Source of the DNA: Diplonema papillatum
Taxonomy: Eukaryota > Euglenozoa > Diplonemea > Diplonemida > Diplonemidae
Assembly: GCA_030068145.1 (NCBI GenBank)
Contig: JAPJBO010000501.1
Coordinates: 62,001 to 126,000, forward strand
DNA: 64,000 nucleotides
Direction of reading: 5' to 3'
In this document: in pieces, positions 22,266 to 32,929 of the stretch
How the letters are laid out: each line of letters opens with the position of its first letter
Numbering within the stretch: position 1 is the stretch's first letter
Made by a program: the position numbers and the translations under genes
The notes under the pieces: model-generated
Told to the model about the DNA's origin: nothing
Databases searched by the model: none
What the model saw: only the letters and a program-made list of their open reading frames with translations

Positions 22266-23057
22266 TTAGGTGGCCGCTTGAGCGGCACCAATCCGAGCGC
22301 ACACAGCAGCAGTGACGCGTCGGCAGTATTTGCACTTCAGGATGGGGCTGCCGTCATGAGTGTCGACGGCTAACGAGTGTCGGCAGAGGGTGCAGTGGTC
22401 GGAGCAAGCTTGAACGTGGCAGGTCGGTGATGAACAAATGAGTTGTCGATGTATTGTAACGCGTTCACGTTGCGCATGTGTCGCGCAGCCTGCGAGATCA
22501 CGCGCTTCCGGGGGTCGTCCCGATCCGGTCCCACACGCCTTCATGCCTTTCCGCGTCTTCCGCGGCCTCTGCCTGGTGGCCCCCACCACCCGCTGGACCC
22601 TTCGCGTCCCACGCTACCCTGTCTGCCATCAGCTCCCGGATCTCCTCCATGTTCGACATGCCGAGGTCGCGTTGGAACACGTCGAGATAAGAAAGCGGAG
22701 GTCGGCCGCGTTTCTTCTTTCGACGCGTCGTTGCAAGAAGCACGCTCGACGCGAGTGCTCAGCGAAGCGGAGCCGCTTCCTCTGCAACTCCACTTCGATC
22801 CTCAGGAACTGATCCGCAAAGAGGTCATTTTTGCTACAGCGCGTCTCGCGACTATAGACCTTAATGCCTCGAACAAACCGAACAAGGCAAGTGTAAACTC
22901 CCGTGACCTCAGGAAGCAGGGAAGTGCCAACGTTCCAAGTTTCGGCGCCTGACAGAAAGACGGAAACCACGAGCGTTTTGAAAAACAAAACCTTTAGGTC
23001 GAGCCTAGTCGTGGACCGCCAAACAGACTTCAGTCTGTGTACTGCTACCCCGGCCAA
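22266..23057 (-). pseudogene. Relic of a non-LTR retrotransposon (RT C-terminal part)
   Basis: The minus frame contains LDLKVLFFKTLVVSVFLSGA followed by ETW, the segment after the RT domain in many LINE polyproteins (KxxLFKxxVxSxLLYGAETW). After a frameshift it continues as KKRGRPPLSYLDVFQRDLGM and then LMADRVAW, the common LINE tail. A Cys/His-rich stretch (CHVQACSDHCTLCRHSLAVD, then CKYCRR) follows in a third frame. Several frames are needed, so it is dead. Confidence 0.75.
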
Positions 23058-23271
23058 AGACTAGCTGTTGCTAGACTATCAGCATCCAGACTGTTTGAAC
23101 CCGGTTTTCTCTATCCTTCCCTCCAAATACTAGCTGCACGGAGGAGGGCGTAGGTAATCCAAATTTACATGTAAAATGGAGCGTGACAACATATTGTCCA
23201 TTTTTTCACGGGCGTGAAATATGCACAATTCCATATCACCACGCTTCCGTTACAAATCCTTCGATATTTAA

Positions 23272-23711
23272 GTTGAAGCGGGATAAAAGACTGTTGGATT
23301 TTGGCCCCCCCCTGTAGGACATTTACGTTGAAGCGGGATAAAAGACTGTTGGATTTTGGCCCCCCCCTGTAGGACATTTACGTTGAAGCGGGATAAAAGA
23401 CTGTTGGATTTTGGCCCCCCCCTGTAGGACATTTACGTTGAAGCGGGATAAAAGACTGTTGGATTTTGGCCCCCCCCTGTAGGACATTTACGTTGAAGCG
23501 GGATAAAAGACTGTTGGATTTTGGCCCCCCCCTGTAGGACATTTACGTTGAAGCGGGATAAAAGACTGTTGGATTTTGGCCCCCCCCTGTAGGACATTTA
23601 CGTTGAAGCGGGATAAAAGACTGTTGGATTTTGGCCCCCCCCTGTAGGACATTTACGTTGAAGCGGGATAAAAGACTGTTGGATTTTGGCCCCCCCCTGT
23701 AGGACATTTAC
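23272..23711. repeat. Eight perfect 55-bp repeats in an intron
   Basis: Exactly eight units starting GTTGAAGCGGGATAAAAGAC and ending GTAGGACATTTAC, with no differences that I could see. On the minus strand each unit begins with a donor-like GTAAAT and contains TACAGG and CAACAG acceptor-like sites. The array abuts the NTPase first exon, and the exon's own donor may be the first GTAAAT. Confidence 0.95.
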
Positions 23712-24687
23712 GAGCATCACAGACCTGCTTGCGGCGAGGCGAAGCGCCGCTGCCGTCGCTTTTGGGCGAGTCCGACGCGCAACAACCCTCCCCGTTGCTG
23801 AGCTCGGCCCGCAGCTCCGACAAGCTTTCGAGCACCGCTGCGTCGGGCACGGAGTCGTCTACTTTCAGGCTCCGCCGCAGCGGCTGCAGGACGTCGTCGA
23901 AGAGCAGCTGGTGCTGCGGCAGGCAGATCGGCGCGAAGCTCGGGTCTGACAGCAGCTTCTCGAGCAACGTCGACTTGCCGGCCGCCTTCACACCGGTCAC
24001 GAGGAAGAACCCCGGCTTCTTCTCGGCGTCGAAGTTTTTGATGTACCCCTCCAGCTCGTCTCCGGCCCGCGCGGAGTCGAACGCCGCGCTCCTGCGGTGG
24101 AAGAAGTGCACCGGCCGGGCGACGGCGTTCTTGCGGAGGCCGTCTTCCCGCATCTGCTTCCGTAGCGCCTTCATGGCGCTCCTCCGCTGGATCTCCGACG
24201 CGTTTTCGAGGTTGCCGGCGGAGTCGCGAAGCGACCTCTGCCTGTCACGCGCCGACGCGATGTTGTTCAGCACAGCGGCCACGAACATCGGGCAGCCGAC
24301 CATGGCTCCGAGCAACTTGTACGGCTCGGGTTCGGTCGAAAGGTGCAAACATCCGACGACAACCCACGCCATCCACACGAGGGCGAGGAACAGCGTCGTG
24401 TACCGTTTGGCCCGTCGTAGCCTCGTCGACTTGCAATTGCCCTCCGGGTCGAGCACGTACATGACGCCGATCAACCCGACCGACACCGCGGTCACGGCGG
24501 CCAAGAGGGGCCAGGTGGGCCGGCCCCATTGGTTCAGCAGGCACGCGCCGCCGTACTCGACCAGCGGCGGCTGGCACTTGCACACCGCCGGGCGGCCCCC
24601 GGTGCCCCGCGCGCAGTACTGGTCCGGCCGGCACTCGCAGTCGGCTTCCAAAGCGCTGACGCAGAGAACGAGAATGAAAGCTTGCAT
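23712..24687 (-). CDS. Membrane-anchored P-loop NTPase, first exon
   Basis: Residues 1-16 form a signal-peptide-like start (MQAFILVLCVSALEA). A Cys-rich, EGF-like stretch follows (CECRPDQYC, CKCQPPLVEYGGACL, residues 17-50). Three hydrophobic segments lie near 60-79, 96-113 and 125-142, then a basic linker and a cytosolic P-loop TGVKAAGKSTLLEKLL (residues 231-246). This fits a membrane-tethered ATPase or GTPase with an outward Cys-rich head. The frame ends at a donor, either AAGCAG/GTCTGT (23725) or CTC/GTAAAT (23712). The likely next exon is at 18065-18545. I recognise no specific family and no substrate can be inferred. Confidence 0.72.
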
Positions 24688-25090
24688 TGGTCTACCCCCC
24701 TTGGAACCTGGATGAGAATGAAGGCTTGCATTGGTCTGCGCCCTTTGGAACCTGGATGAGATTGAAGGCTTGCATCGGTCTGCGCGGAACCTGGATGAGA
24801 ATCAAGGTTTGTGTTGGTCTGCGCCCTTGGAACCTGGATGAGAATGAAGGCTTGCATCGGTCTGCGCGGAACCTGGATGAGAATGAAGGCTTGTGTTGGT
24901 CTGCGCCCTTCGAACCTGGATGAGAATGAAGGCTTGCATTGGTCTGCCCCCCTTGGAACCTGGATGGGAACGAAGGCTTGCATTGGAATGCGCCCTTTGG
25001 AAACTGGATGAGAATGAAGGCTTGCAGTGGTCTGCGCGGAACCTGGATGAGAATGGAGGCTTGCGTTGGTGTTTCCCCCTTGGAACCTGG
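24660..25090 (-). repeat. 38-44 bp minisatellite made of the gene's start codon region
   Basis: About ten units read, on the minus strand, ATGCAAGCCTTCATTCTCAT then CCAGGTTCC. The real gene starts ATGCAAGCTTTCATTCTCGT, so the repeat is an amplified copy of the initiation codon and first signal-peptide codons (MQAFILI) followed by a donor-like CAGGTTCC. Two further units lie at 52660-52760. Confidence 0.9.
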
Positions 25091-26330
25091 CAAGTCCGTT
25101 CCGGGCACGAGTAAGGGTAGACGGAATACTGATTTTGGAAGCTGTCGACAATGAGCAACCAGCAAACACGCCGAGACCTACGGCTGGTGAACTACAGTCA
25201 AACGGACCCCTCCTTTGGGCTGACGAACCCCTGACACTCGAAAACGGGAAACGAAGGAGCCGGCAAGCAGGCGGTCTTCAAGAAGACTTCGGAAGGAGAA
25301 CCACATTTCCTGAGCACAAAAAAGATGGAATCCTTGCAGGCGGGGAGGAGAGCGAGAAATGCGTAGGTTTGTGTTATTCTTTTACTTGTTAGTTGTGTTG
25401 AAAGAAGAACAAAATGGCGGGCTAGAACGCTGGTCAGTACTGTGCATCCCCAGGTTTCCACAATGAGCAATCAGCAAACACGCCGAGACCTACTGGCTGG
25501 TGAAACTACAGTCTTGCTGCAAACAGACCCCTCCTTTGGGCTGACGAACCCCTGACACTCGAAAACGGGAAACGAAGGGGCCGGCAAGCAGGCGGTCGCT
25601 TGAGACTTCAAGACGAGAGAGAGAGAGAGAGACGAGTTAGAGTGCAGGGACCATCCGGTCGCCCCACTACTATCCCGTACTACTACGGCGGGCGCAAGTC
25701 GTTGCGCCGTGGGCGCGGAGCGAGCCGTGGCCCTGTCAAAGATGATTGTTGCACCGATGGTGGCGCAGCCGGAGGCGTTCTGACTGACGAAGAAGACTTC
25801 GGAAGGAGAACCACATTTCCTGAGCACAACAAAGATGGAATCCTTGCAGGCGGGGAGGGAGAGCGAGAAATGTGTAGGTTTGTGTTATTCTTTTACTTGT
25901 TAGTTGTGTTGAAAGAAGAACAAAATGGCGGGCTAGAACACTGGTCAGTACTGTGCATCCCCAGGTTTCCACAATGAGCAATCAGCAAACACGCCGAGAC
26001 CTACTGGCTGGTGAAACTACAGTCTTGCTGCTAACAGACCCCTCCTTTGGGCTGACGAACCCCTGACACTCGAAAACGGGAAACGAAGGGGCCGGCAAGC
26101 AGGCGGTCGCTTGACTTCAAGAAGACTTCGGAAGGAGAACCACATTTCCTGAGCACAAAAAAGATGGAATCCTTGCAGGCGGGGAGGGAGAGCGAAGAAA
26201 TGCGTAGTTTTGTGGTATTATTTTACTTGTTAGTTGTGTTGAAAGAAGAACAAAATGGCGGGCTAGAACACTGGTCAGTACTGTGCATCCCCAAGTTTCC
26301 CACAACGTGGTCAGAATAGCCACAACGTTT
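25090..26330. repeat. Three tandem ~320-bp units (segmental repeat)
   Basis: Units begin with CAATGAGCAAYCAGCAAACA at 25149, 25462 and 25972. They share CTCCTTTGGGCTGACGAACC, GCCGGCAAGCAGGCGGT and AAGATGGAATCCTTGCAGGC. The middle unit is longer because of the insertion at 25610-25795. A fourth copy, with the same left flank, lies at 52755-53110. No coding assignment is supported. Confidence 0.88.
25610..25795. mobile_element. GA-rich insertion, dispersed ~185-bp element copy 1
   Basis: It is absent from the neighbouring tandem units. It starts with a short GA run, then GTTAGAGTGCAGGGACCATC, CGTACTACTACGGCGGGC and GATGGTGGCGCAGCCGGAGG up to CTGACTGACGAA. The same sequence follows the long GA microsatellite at 55750-55975. 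Confidence 0.75.
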
Positions 26331-26436
26331 ACCCACAATGTATCGTTGGTACTGACTAGAATCGTTTTCCTTTGCGGCCCAGGGTAAATGGGTGCTGGGT
26401 TTGGCTGGACTTTGGGTGCCAGGTTGGCTAAGCCGG

Positions 26437-27310
26437 TCAGCCAGCGTGCCATTCAAGAGGTCTTGCTCGGGAGGTGTTGTGGAATCTCGCGAGTTGTTCC
26501 GGGGACGGCTCCTGCAGCCCGCTGGGGGCCTGGGGCGTGTGCGACGGCGGGTAGCACTTGCTGATGTAGTAGTGGATGTGCGCGTCGCTGGCTTGGGCGA
26601 GGGTCAGGTGTGCACGCAAGTGCTGGAACAGCGCTTGGGGGGTTGTCGTGGAGGGGTCGTCGTGGGGGAATTGCTCGCGGATGTCGGCGTGCCACGAGGA
26701 CCAAGGCGGGTCGCGGCGGGAGATGGCTTCGGAGATGGCTTCGGAGAGGTCTTCCGAGAACATGTACGCGCCGGTAACTCTTTTGGCGGCGAACTTGAAG
26801 ATGTCGTCGTCGCTGCGCTCAGCACCCTCGGGGGACAGCTTGATGTGCATGACCAGCGCCTCGATTTCGGACAGATGCTCGTACACTGCTAGCGGGAAGA
26901 GATACTTGCGTCGAACCTGGAAGTCGATAACTTTTTTATACGGCAGCCCACGGCCACTGCCTGACAAGGGGAGGAAAGGTGCTGTCTCGGGATCGTCGAA
27001 GGAAGCGAGGATCGGGTCCCACGAAAAGCTTACGGGCGTGGGGTTGGGGTCGGCGCTGTCCATCAGCAGCACGCTGCCGTTGTTCGCGAAGGCGCGGGAG
27101 CTCATGCTGGGCCAGAGGGTCCCGTAGTAGTTGGACGCGGAGAAGACCGTGAACACCAGCCCCGAGTGGTTCACGCTGACCCCCTCCGGGCTTTTGCACT
27201 GGTGCGAGCGGATTACGTAGCGGAGGCCCTCGGCCGCTAGCCACCGGCGCGTCAGCCGCTCGCCAAACACGTATCCGGTTCCTCGCGGGCTTGTATCCCG
27301 CTCGCCGGCC
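26437..27310 (-). CDS. PPP-family Ser/Thr phosphatase, C-terminal exon (copy 1)
   Basis: After an AACAG acceptor the frame reads AGERDTSPRGTGYVFGERLT, matching the PPP segment RGxGxxFG, then LRYVIRSHQCKSPEGV (conserved RxH) and VFTVFSASNYYG (the FSAxNY motif near the C-terminus of the catalytic domain). About 180 further residues form a family-unique helical tail ending PLEWHAG. The N-terminal catalytic half is absent here. The best partner is the exon at 46285-47014 on the same strand, 19 kb upstream. A SEAISEAIS duplication distinguishes this copy from 63138-64000. Dephosphorylation by a two-metal centre is the family reaction. Confidence 0.85.
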
Positions 27311-27319
27311 CTGTTTGGG

Positions 27320-27600
27320 GGGTCGTTTGTTAACGGTGCTGGTTTTGTGGAACCAGGAAAGGCAAGAAAAATCCTTTGGCTGTGGTCTCCGTCGGTTTCG
27401 AGCTACCACCGCTCTTTTACACTCGTGCTCTTCTCTACCCACTACCGTACGTACTCTTTCACTCTTTTACTCTCTTTGGCTGGCCAAACCCCCTCTGTTT
27501 GGGGTGGGGGTCGTTGTTCTTGCTGGTTTTGGAGGATAAGGAAAAACAAGGAATGGTAGTTTGTGCTACCTCCGTTCTTTTACACTCGCATCGTTTGATT
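27320..27600. repeat. Dispersed GTGCTGGTTTTG...CTTTTACACTCG repeat, two copies
   Basis: Two diverged copies lie in tandem (27335-27480 and 27510-27600). Each has a GCTGGTTTTG start, a GTGCTACCTCCGTTCTTTTA-like segment and, in the first, GTACGTACTCTTTCACTCTT. They sit just upstream of the phosphatase exon, in its intron. A third copy (52153-52373) is a discrete insertion with flanking direct repeats. Confidence 0.7.
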
Positions 27601-27679
27601 TCTATTTGCATCACGACACGCGAGAACGAGACCTCTGATTGCATCCCTTGGACATGCAGGGAGGCCAAAGGAACGGGTC

Positions 27680-27741
27680 TACGGACACATCAGCGAACCA
27701 GAATCAGCGCGGAGCCTGAGTCTGCAGACAGGACAGTGGGT
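27680..27741. repeat. Fragment of the dispersed ~165-bp repeat
   Basis: ACGGACACAT, ATCAGCGCGGAGCCTGAGT and GCAGACAGGACAG match copies at 8038 and 16593. A minus frame of 168 codons covers it (27679-28185) without a recognisable domain. Confidence 0.55.
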
Positions 27742-28842
27742 GAGTTGAGCACCAGAAAGGACAAAGCACAGGAGAAAGGCTGCATACATCTCGGCCGGAT
27801 CGTTCCACATTACCTCTTCCATAGTGGCATCCTGGCTGGCTTGCGGTCCACGCGGAAGACGGCGAATGTCGGCGAGAGTCGCTGTGTTGAGGGAGGGCCA
27901 TGGAGGGGGGACCGGCTGCGGGCGCGTGGAGTTGCACTTGCGGTTCGCAACAGGCGGCACCACCAGATTTTCTGACTGAACTCGAATAAACCCCTCGTCT
28001 GCAAGTAAACACGTTTGATTCCAAAGCATGCCACCCAAAAGAGCTGTGCGAGCGCTAGAGATGTCAGCAGACGCTGCAACCAGTCCGTTCGCTGCGGTTG
28101 GGGCTGGGACAAGACACTCTTTGGCCTGTCTGAAGGCGTATGCTCGCAAGTGCGACGCCAGGCAGTTTCCTATGGAGTTCAGCAACGGAAGTGGCCAGGC
28201 ATCTGGCCCAGCCGAACGAGTATAATTATGGTGTGATCCGGTGGCCTTACTTGGGTGTACAAGGGGTGTACTCGGGAACTACTTGGGAAGTTCACGGGAA
28301 ATACTAAATGCAAACAAATGCCAGAAATCGCCATTTTACCCTATTTGGGGTGTACCTGGGAAGCAATTGGGAAGTTCTATGGATCGATGGAAGTCGATCA
28401 CACCATAACATCCAGCAACATAACTGGGCCGAGAAGTGGCCTCGTCCAGATCCAGCTGCTGCCCTTCGCACGCGGTGAACCAAAGAAATGTGAAAACGGG
28501 GGTTTGCCTGGTGGATTTTCGTGTTTATCTGCAGATGCTTTGAGCTATGTTTGTGGCTATGTTTTCATTCGCCATCTTAACCATGGTTGAGTGCGCATTT
28601 GCCCCCCAATGGTGAAACCTTTTTCAATTTTTCGATTTAACCTACATGTGTTCTGGTTAGACCGATGCCAACGTTTTTTTGTTGACATTTCAATGAGAAC
28701 CCTCAGGATGGAATTGAAAGAAGATTAAGTATCTGATAACTCTCGGCGACGTCGAAGGACACCGGACGAGAGCAACAGCCCAACTCCCTCGCAGCAAAGG
28801 CGAGAATTCTTCCCACCCATCCGCCCGGAGCATTAATCAGGA
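27742..28842. other. Spacer, no gene recognised
   Basis: Short overlapping frames only. Two related pieces, ACTTGGGTGTACAAGGGGTG and TTTGGGGTGTACCTGGGAAG, near 28250 and 28350 look like a diverged local duplication. Confidence 0.45.
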
Positions 28843-29202
28843 ATGGGGAGGAAGGTGAAGTCATGCACCGAGGGAGTCGCGAAGCGAGGCGGAGTCACGG
28901 AAGGGAGCCTTCTCGAGAGGATGGCGGCCTTTTCGACGGAGGAAGTGCGGGATGCGATACAAAATGGAGTGCATGTTGTTTCCGCATGCTCCGCCCGCCG
29001 CTCGGCTTTGGCGGCCTATGACGGTTTCTGTGAGCTGAAGGAGCTGGTGCCATGGCCGACGTCAGCGAGGAAGCTGGAGGCCTTCGGCGGCGCCATGAAA
29101 CTTTGCGGCCACCCTACCACGGGAAAGTGCTACATATCGCATGTACGCACCTACAGCGCCCTCAACTTCCAAGGGATGCCCGCGGCGGACCAAGACTGTT
29201 GA
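28843..29202 (+). CDS. Short ORF, possible tyrosine-recombinase N-terminal fragment
   Basis: The 119-codon frame has a helical pattern (TARxYxxFC-like AAYDGFCELKELVPWPTSARK, then LEAFGGAMKLCGHPTTGKCY and ISHVRTYS) that resembles the core-binding domain of tyrosine recombinases from DIRS or Crypton elements. No catalytic Arg-His-Tyr part follows, because the frame ends at the inverted repeat at 29198. It is either a truncated element or an unrelated small gene. The function is tentative. Confidence 0.4.
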   Translation: MGRKVKSCTEGVAKRGGVTEGSLLERMAAFSTEEVRDAIQNGVHVVSACSARRSALAAYDGFCELKELVPWPTSARKLEAFGGAMKLCGHPTTGKCYISHVRTYSALNFQGMPAADQDC

Positions 29203-29250
29203 AGTATGGCTAAAGATAAAGTGGTGTCACCTGAGGGGGTAATCTCAGGG
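29198..29250. repeat. Left copy of an inverted repeat bounding a retroelement block
   Basis: GTTGAAGTAT, a 17-bp extra piece, then GTCACCTGAGGGGGTAATCT and CAGG. The reverse complement occurs at 35963-35997, where the two parts are separated by a single base. The core matches the segments at 2850 and 3455. Confidence 0.7.
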
Positions 29251-29336
29251 CCGCCCACGTGATAAGCCGTTAAGCATTGAGTTCTTTTAAGTACATGAAC
29301 CACATGGATTAACATGCACTGTGTCGCCGCTTAAGG

Positions 29337-31655
29337 TTACTTTATGACGTCGTCACCTGTCATTGCGTCGTCAAGGTCGAGTACTTGTGGCGCCAGGGGC
29401 GCTGGGCTTTCTTGCGGTTCTGGAGATTGCGTGGGGGGGCACAGGTGCGGACAGGCTTGCACGTTTTTCACTCTCGAGGGCACTGGAGTGCTTGGGGACG
29501 TCGGACGTTTCTGGTAGCCGCTTGCTTTAAGGGCCTTCCTCTTTTTTCGTTGCACCCCTGACTCGGGTGTGGTCGCCTTCGCCTTCTTCCGCTTGCGGCC
29601 GGCGATCGGGCTCTCCTTCGGGGTGCCGAGCACCCTCTTCTTCAACGCTGGTCGTTCGCCGGTCCCTGGCGTTGGTGGCGGCCTCTTGGCCGCCCGTCCG
29701 GTCGTCGCCGTCTTCTGCTTCACCACGGCGGGCGGTGCCTGCGCCGCGCGCTTTCCCGCCGGTGTTTCTCGTTGTACGCCCACCTGGGTGGGTGAGAGGG
29801 GTCTCTTCTTCTTTTTGCTGTGTCCGGGGGTTGCCGGGGCGTTCGGTTCGTTGGGTTGGTGGTGGCCGCGGCGGCAGCACGCTGCCGGTCTCCTCTGCGC
29901 CAACGTAGGGAGCCTCCTGCATTCCTGGCAGGTTCCTCTGCCATGCGTGCGGCAGGCATGATGCCCGCTGCGGCAGCACGCCGCCGCCGTCTTGCACTCG
30001 CCGCATTTCGTCGTGCTGTGCTCCACGCACACCGCGATCGGCTGCCCATCGTCAGCGTGGTGATGGTGCCGACAGCACATCTCTACCGTGGGCACGTCCC
30101 TTCGGACGAGTGCTCGACACGCCTCACACTTCCCCTTGTGGTGGGTCGCGCAGGTGACGAGCGCTTTCTCTACTCCGACACCCGGCATATGCACGGGGTC
30201 GGGGTGCAGCTGTGGTGGGGCAGGCAGGGCCCACCTCGCCGCTCTCTCGGCCGTCCAGTCCGGGTACGTCGGGAACTGCGTCCCTACATCGCTTCCCTTC
30301 ACCTGCTCTTCGAGGATCGTCCCCGTGTGTGCCTCGCGAAAGCGGGGCCTGGGCCGCACCCCCGATATCCCCGTGATGCCCATGAACGACAGCGACGTCG
30401 TCGGGCATACTCTCTCGCCTCGCTCGCAACTCCCCAGCCCTTGCTGTGTCGCCAGCTTGTCCAACGCGCTGATCATGCAGCGCAGGACGTTTCCTCGCTC
30501 CCTCACCCCCTTCGGTGCATTCTCGTGCAGCGGTATGCTGAGGCCTGAAAAGAGTTCAAAGTCGATGGCAAGCTCTAGCATTGACGCCTGCCCGTTCTCG
30601 GTCCACTCCATGTCTGACAGCCACGCTACCAACGCATAAAACGTCGGTAGCCCCCAGGCCTTGTTCCGCTCCCACGCCCATGCCGGGGCAATCCGCGCAA
30701 AGGGGTGGTCGAGCTTCTCGGCAGGCATCGCATCCGCTCTCGACCAGGGGGTCGTGGGGTTCCTGGCTACCCAGCCTCGTGCTTCGAGCCCTGCCCGCTC
30801 CGCAAGGATTTCAGCCATCATCTCCTGGAGCCGCCTCGAGAAGTGGGCATTCTCGGGTACTACCACTCCGTGTTCCAGCGTGCATCTGGGCCAGTCGGCG
30901 CGGTTGGCCGCCATCAGCTCGGCATGTGCCTCTCGTCGCCGTATGTGCGAGTACGCTCCGCAGTCCCAGAATACGTGTTTCTCGTCCTCGGTGTCGCCGC
31001 TTCCACAGTGCTTGCAGCTGGGCGCCTGCGGCTCAGCTCCGGCCTGTCTCATCCGCGACGTGAACTCAGCCGTGTTCACTCCTCCCGCCAACGCTACACG
31101 TATAAGCCTCGCGGTGTGCGCGGGACATTCACGCATCCTCCAGAAGGAGTTCGTCCGCTCCAAGTCGGCTCTCTGTACACCCTCAAATCCCGGCCGCCTC
31201 GCTACCAGACGGGACCACGTCTTCGCCCTCAAATCCGCCCTCACTTCATGCCCCCTCTTCGAGGGTGTCGAGGCTATCGGGTCAAATATTGCACCATTCC
31301 TCAGCGTGCGAGACAGGGGCCCTGGTCCCCATACGTGTCCACACTCCTCCATGCTCTTCATCGCCAGTCCAACTGGCCCCAGGGGTAGGTCCTCCTCGGC
31401 GTACCTTCCCCGGATGCTCTCCATCAGAGGCAGAAGTCGTGGCAACCTCTCGCACGCCGCGTAGAACGCCGTCGTCACCCTATATGCTAGGCATGTACTG
31501 GGGTCCGTCACGTGGCCCTTCTCCTGAAAATTTAGGACCATCTCCCTCGCGCGCTTTGGGTTGGACCCACCCCAGATCAGTCCCATCACCGACGTCGTCA
31601 GCCGTTTCATTGCCACCTTCGACACCGGCGCGAAAGAGCAGCCGGAACGGCGCAT
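29337..31655 (-). pseudogene. R1 element: C-terminal part of RT polyprotein
   Basis: This frame carries the post-RT thumb region, a CxxC-H-C zinc knuckle near 31000, an MLELAIDFELFSGL segment shared with the other two families here, and a Cys/His-rich module (29930-30160: CATHHKGKCEACRA, VEMCCRHHHHADDGQP, CCRSGHHACRTHGRGTC). A Lys/Arg/Pro-rich tail follows. The frame is shifted relative to the RT catalytic core, so no full product can be made. Confidence 0.8.
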
Positions 31656-32862
31656 GGCGGAGGCCTTCCGCCAGGGCAGCCGCCTTCTCCACCTTCTCCG
31701 AGTCGGACCTTTCTGTCCTATTCTTCGCCGTCGAGACTAGGGCCCCCAGGCACGTGACAGATTTGCCAAACCGTAGCAGCGCATCCACGCTGCGGAGTCT
31801 GAGCGTCGACTGATGCCTACGTCTCGTCGAGAAGGCGACCGTTTTCTGGAGGTTCAGCTCCATTCCGGTGAGCGTGCAGAACTCGTCTAACACGTCCACC
31901 CCCTTTTGCAGGGCGGCCTCCGACAGCCGCGATAGCAGCGTGGCATCGTCCGCGTACGACTTTGGGCTCACCCCCTCCGCTTCTTTCTTGACCGCCTTCA
32001 TCACTACCGACAGCAGGGCATTGATGAGGATGACGGATACAGGGCACCCTTGAAGGATACCATTGGTCACACTAAACTCCCTGCCCACCCCTAGAGGCAG
32101 CTTGAAGCGTCTCGCGAGCAGTCTGTAGATCGCCCTCAGCGGCTTGAGAACCCGATTGTGCAACCCTAAGTCCCCGGCCAGGCGCAGCACTATCTCTCGC
32201 GGGACCATGTCGAAACATTTCCGGAAGTCCAGCGCCACCCCGTAGAGCGGCTCTCCATCTAGCAAGGCGTCCTCCATCTCGAGCCCTATCTCCATCAGGA
32301 CGTCCTCGATACGGTGACCCGGTCGAAAGCCCTTCTGTCCTTCTTCGATCCACTTCTCCTGCCACAGGACTATGTCCGCAAGCCTGCGGCACGCCCATAG
32401 GCGGTACACAGCGGACGTGACGGTTATTGGCCTCGTGTGCAGCGGGTCTTGGCTCTCATCCTTCGGCACCATCGACACCAGGGCAGTTGTCATGCTCGCC
32501 GGCCAAACCCCAGTCACTTCGACCAGGTTCATGACATCCGCTAGCGCATTCAGCAGGGGAAGCGGCAACTCCCGCAGTTCAGCCATGCGCCAGCCATCCA
32601 CGCCTGACGCGCTTTTCTTCGGCTTCTTCCTTAGCAGAGTCCGCAGCTCCTCCCCCGTGATCGTCCCGGGTTCCATCAAGTGTGTGTCGATGTGCTCCTG
32701 GAACCGATCCCGAAACGGTCCGTACTCCGGCTCTGGCCGGTCCTTGTATTTACGCAGGATAGCGTCCCACGCAGTGTGCAACACCTCGTCCATCTCGTCC
32801 ACATTTACCGTTAAGCATTGAGTTCTTTTAAGTACACATGAACCACATGGATTAGCATGCAC
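31480..32862 (-). pseudogene. R1 element: reverse transcriptase core
   Basis: It contains fingers and palm motifs of a non-LTR RT with an intact YADD box. The first ~17 codons from the predicted Met come from the unrelated 3'-UTR-like segment. The true start lies in a missing 5' part. Downstream of RFxLLFRAGVEGG the frame diverges from the expected sequence, marking the frameshift. Confidence 0.82.
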
Positions 32863-32929
32863 TGCCGTTAAGCAGCGGCTGCCGGCTTATCCCGTGACAC
32901 CTTTTATACGCTTTTTCGTCGTCTTGTTG

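Larger units (their letters stand above)
29330..32866 (-). mobile_element. 5'-truncated, frameshifted non-LTR retrotransposon (family R1)
   Basis: Two overlapping minus frames (31480-32862 and 29337-31655) together give RT, zinc knuckle and a C-terminal Cys/His module. RT motifs are clear: GVDGWRMAEL, SMVPKDESQDP, LYGVALDFRKCFD, NGILQGCPVSVIL and the catalytic YADD (31945-31957). The frame changes between 31480 and 31655. The zinc knuckle is CKHCGSGDTEDEKHVFWDC. The endonuclease half is missing, and the truncation point abuts a 55-bp 3'-UTR-like segment that is also present beyond the left end (29272-29325, 32811-32866). Confidence 0.88.
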
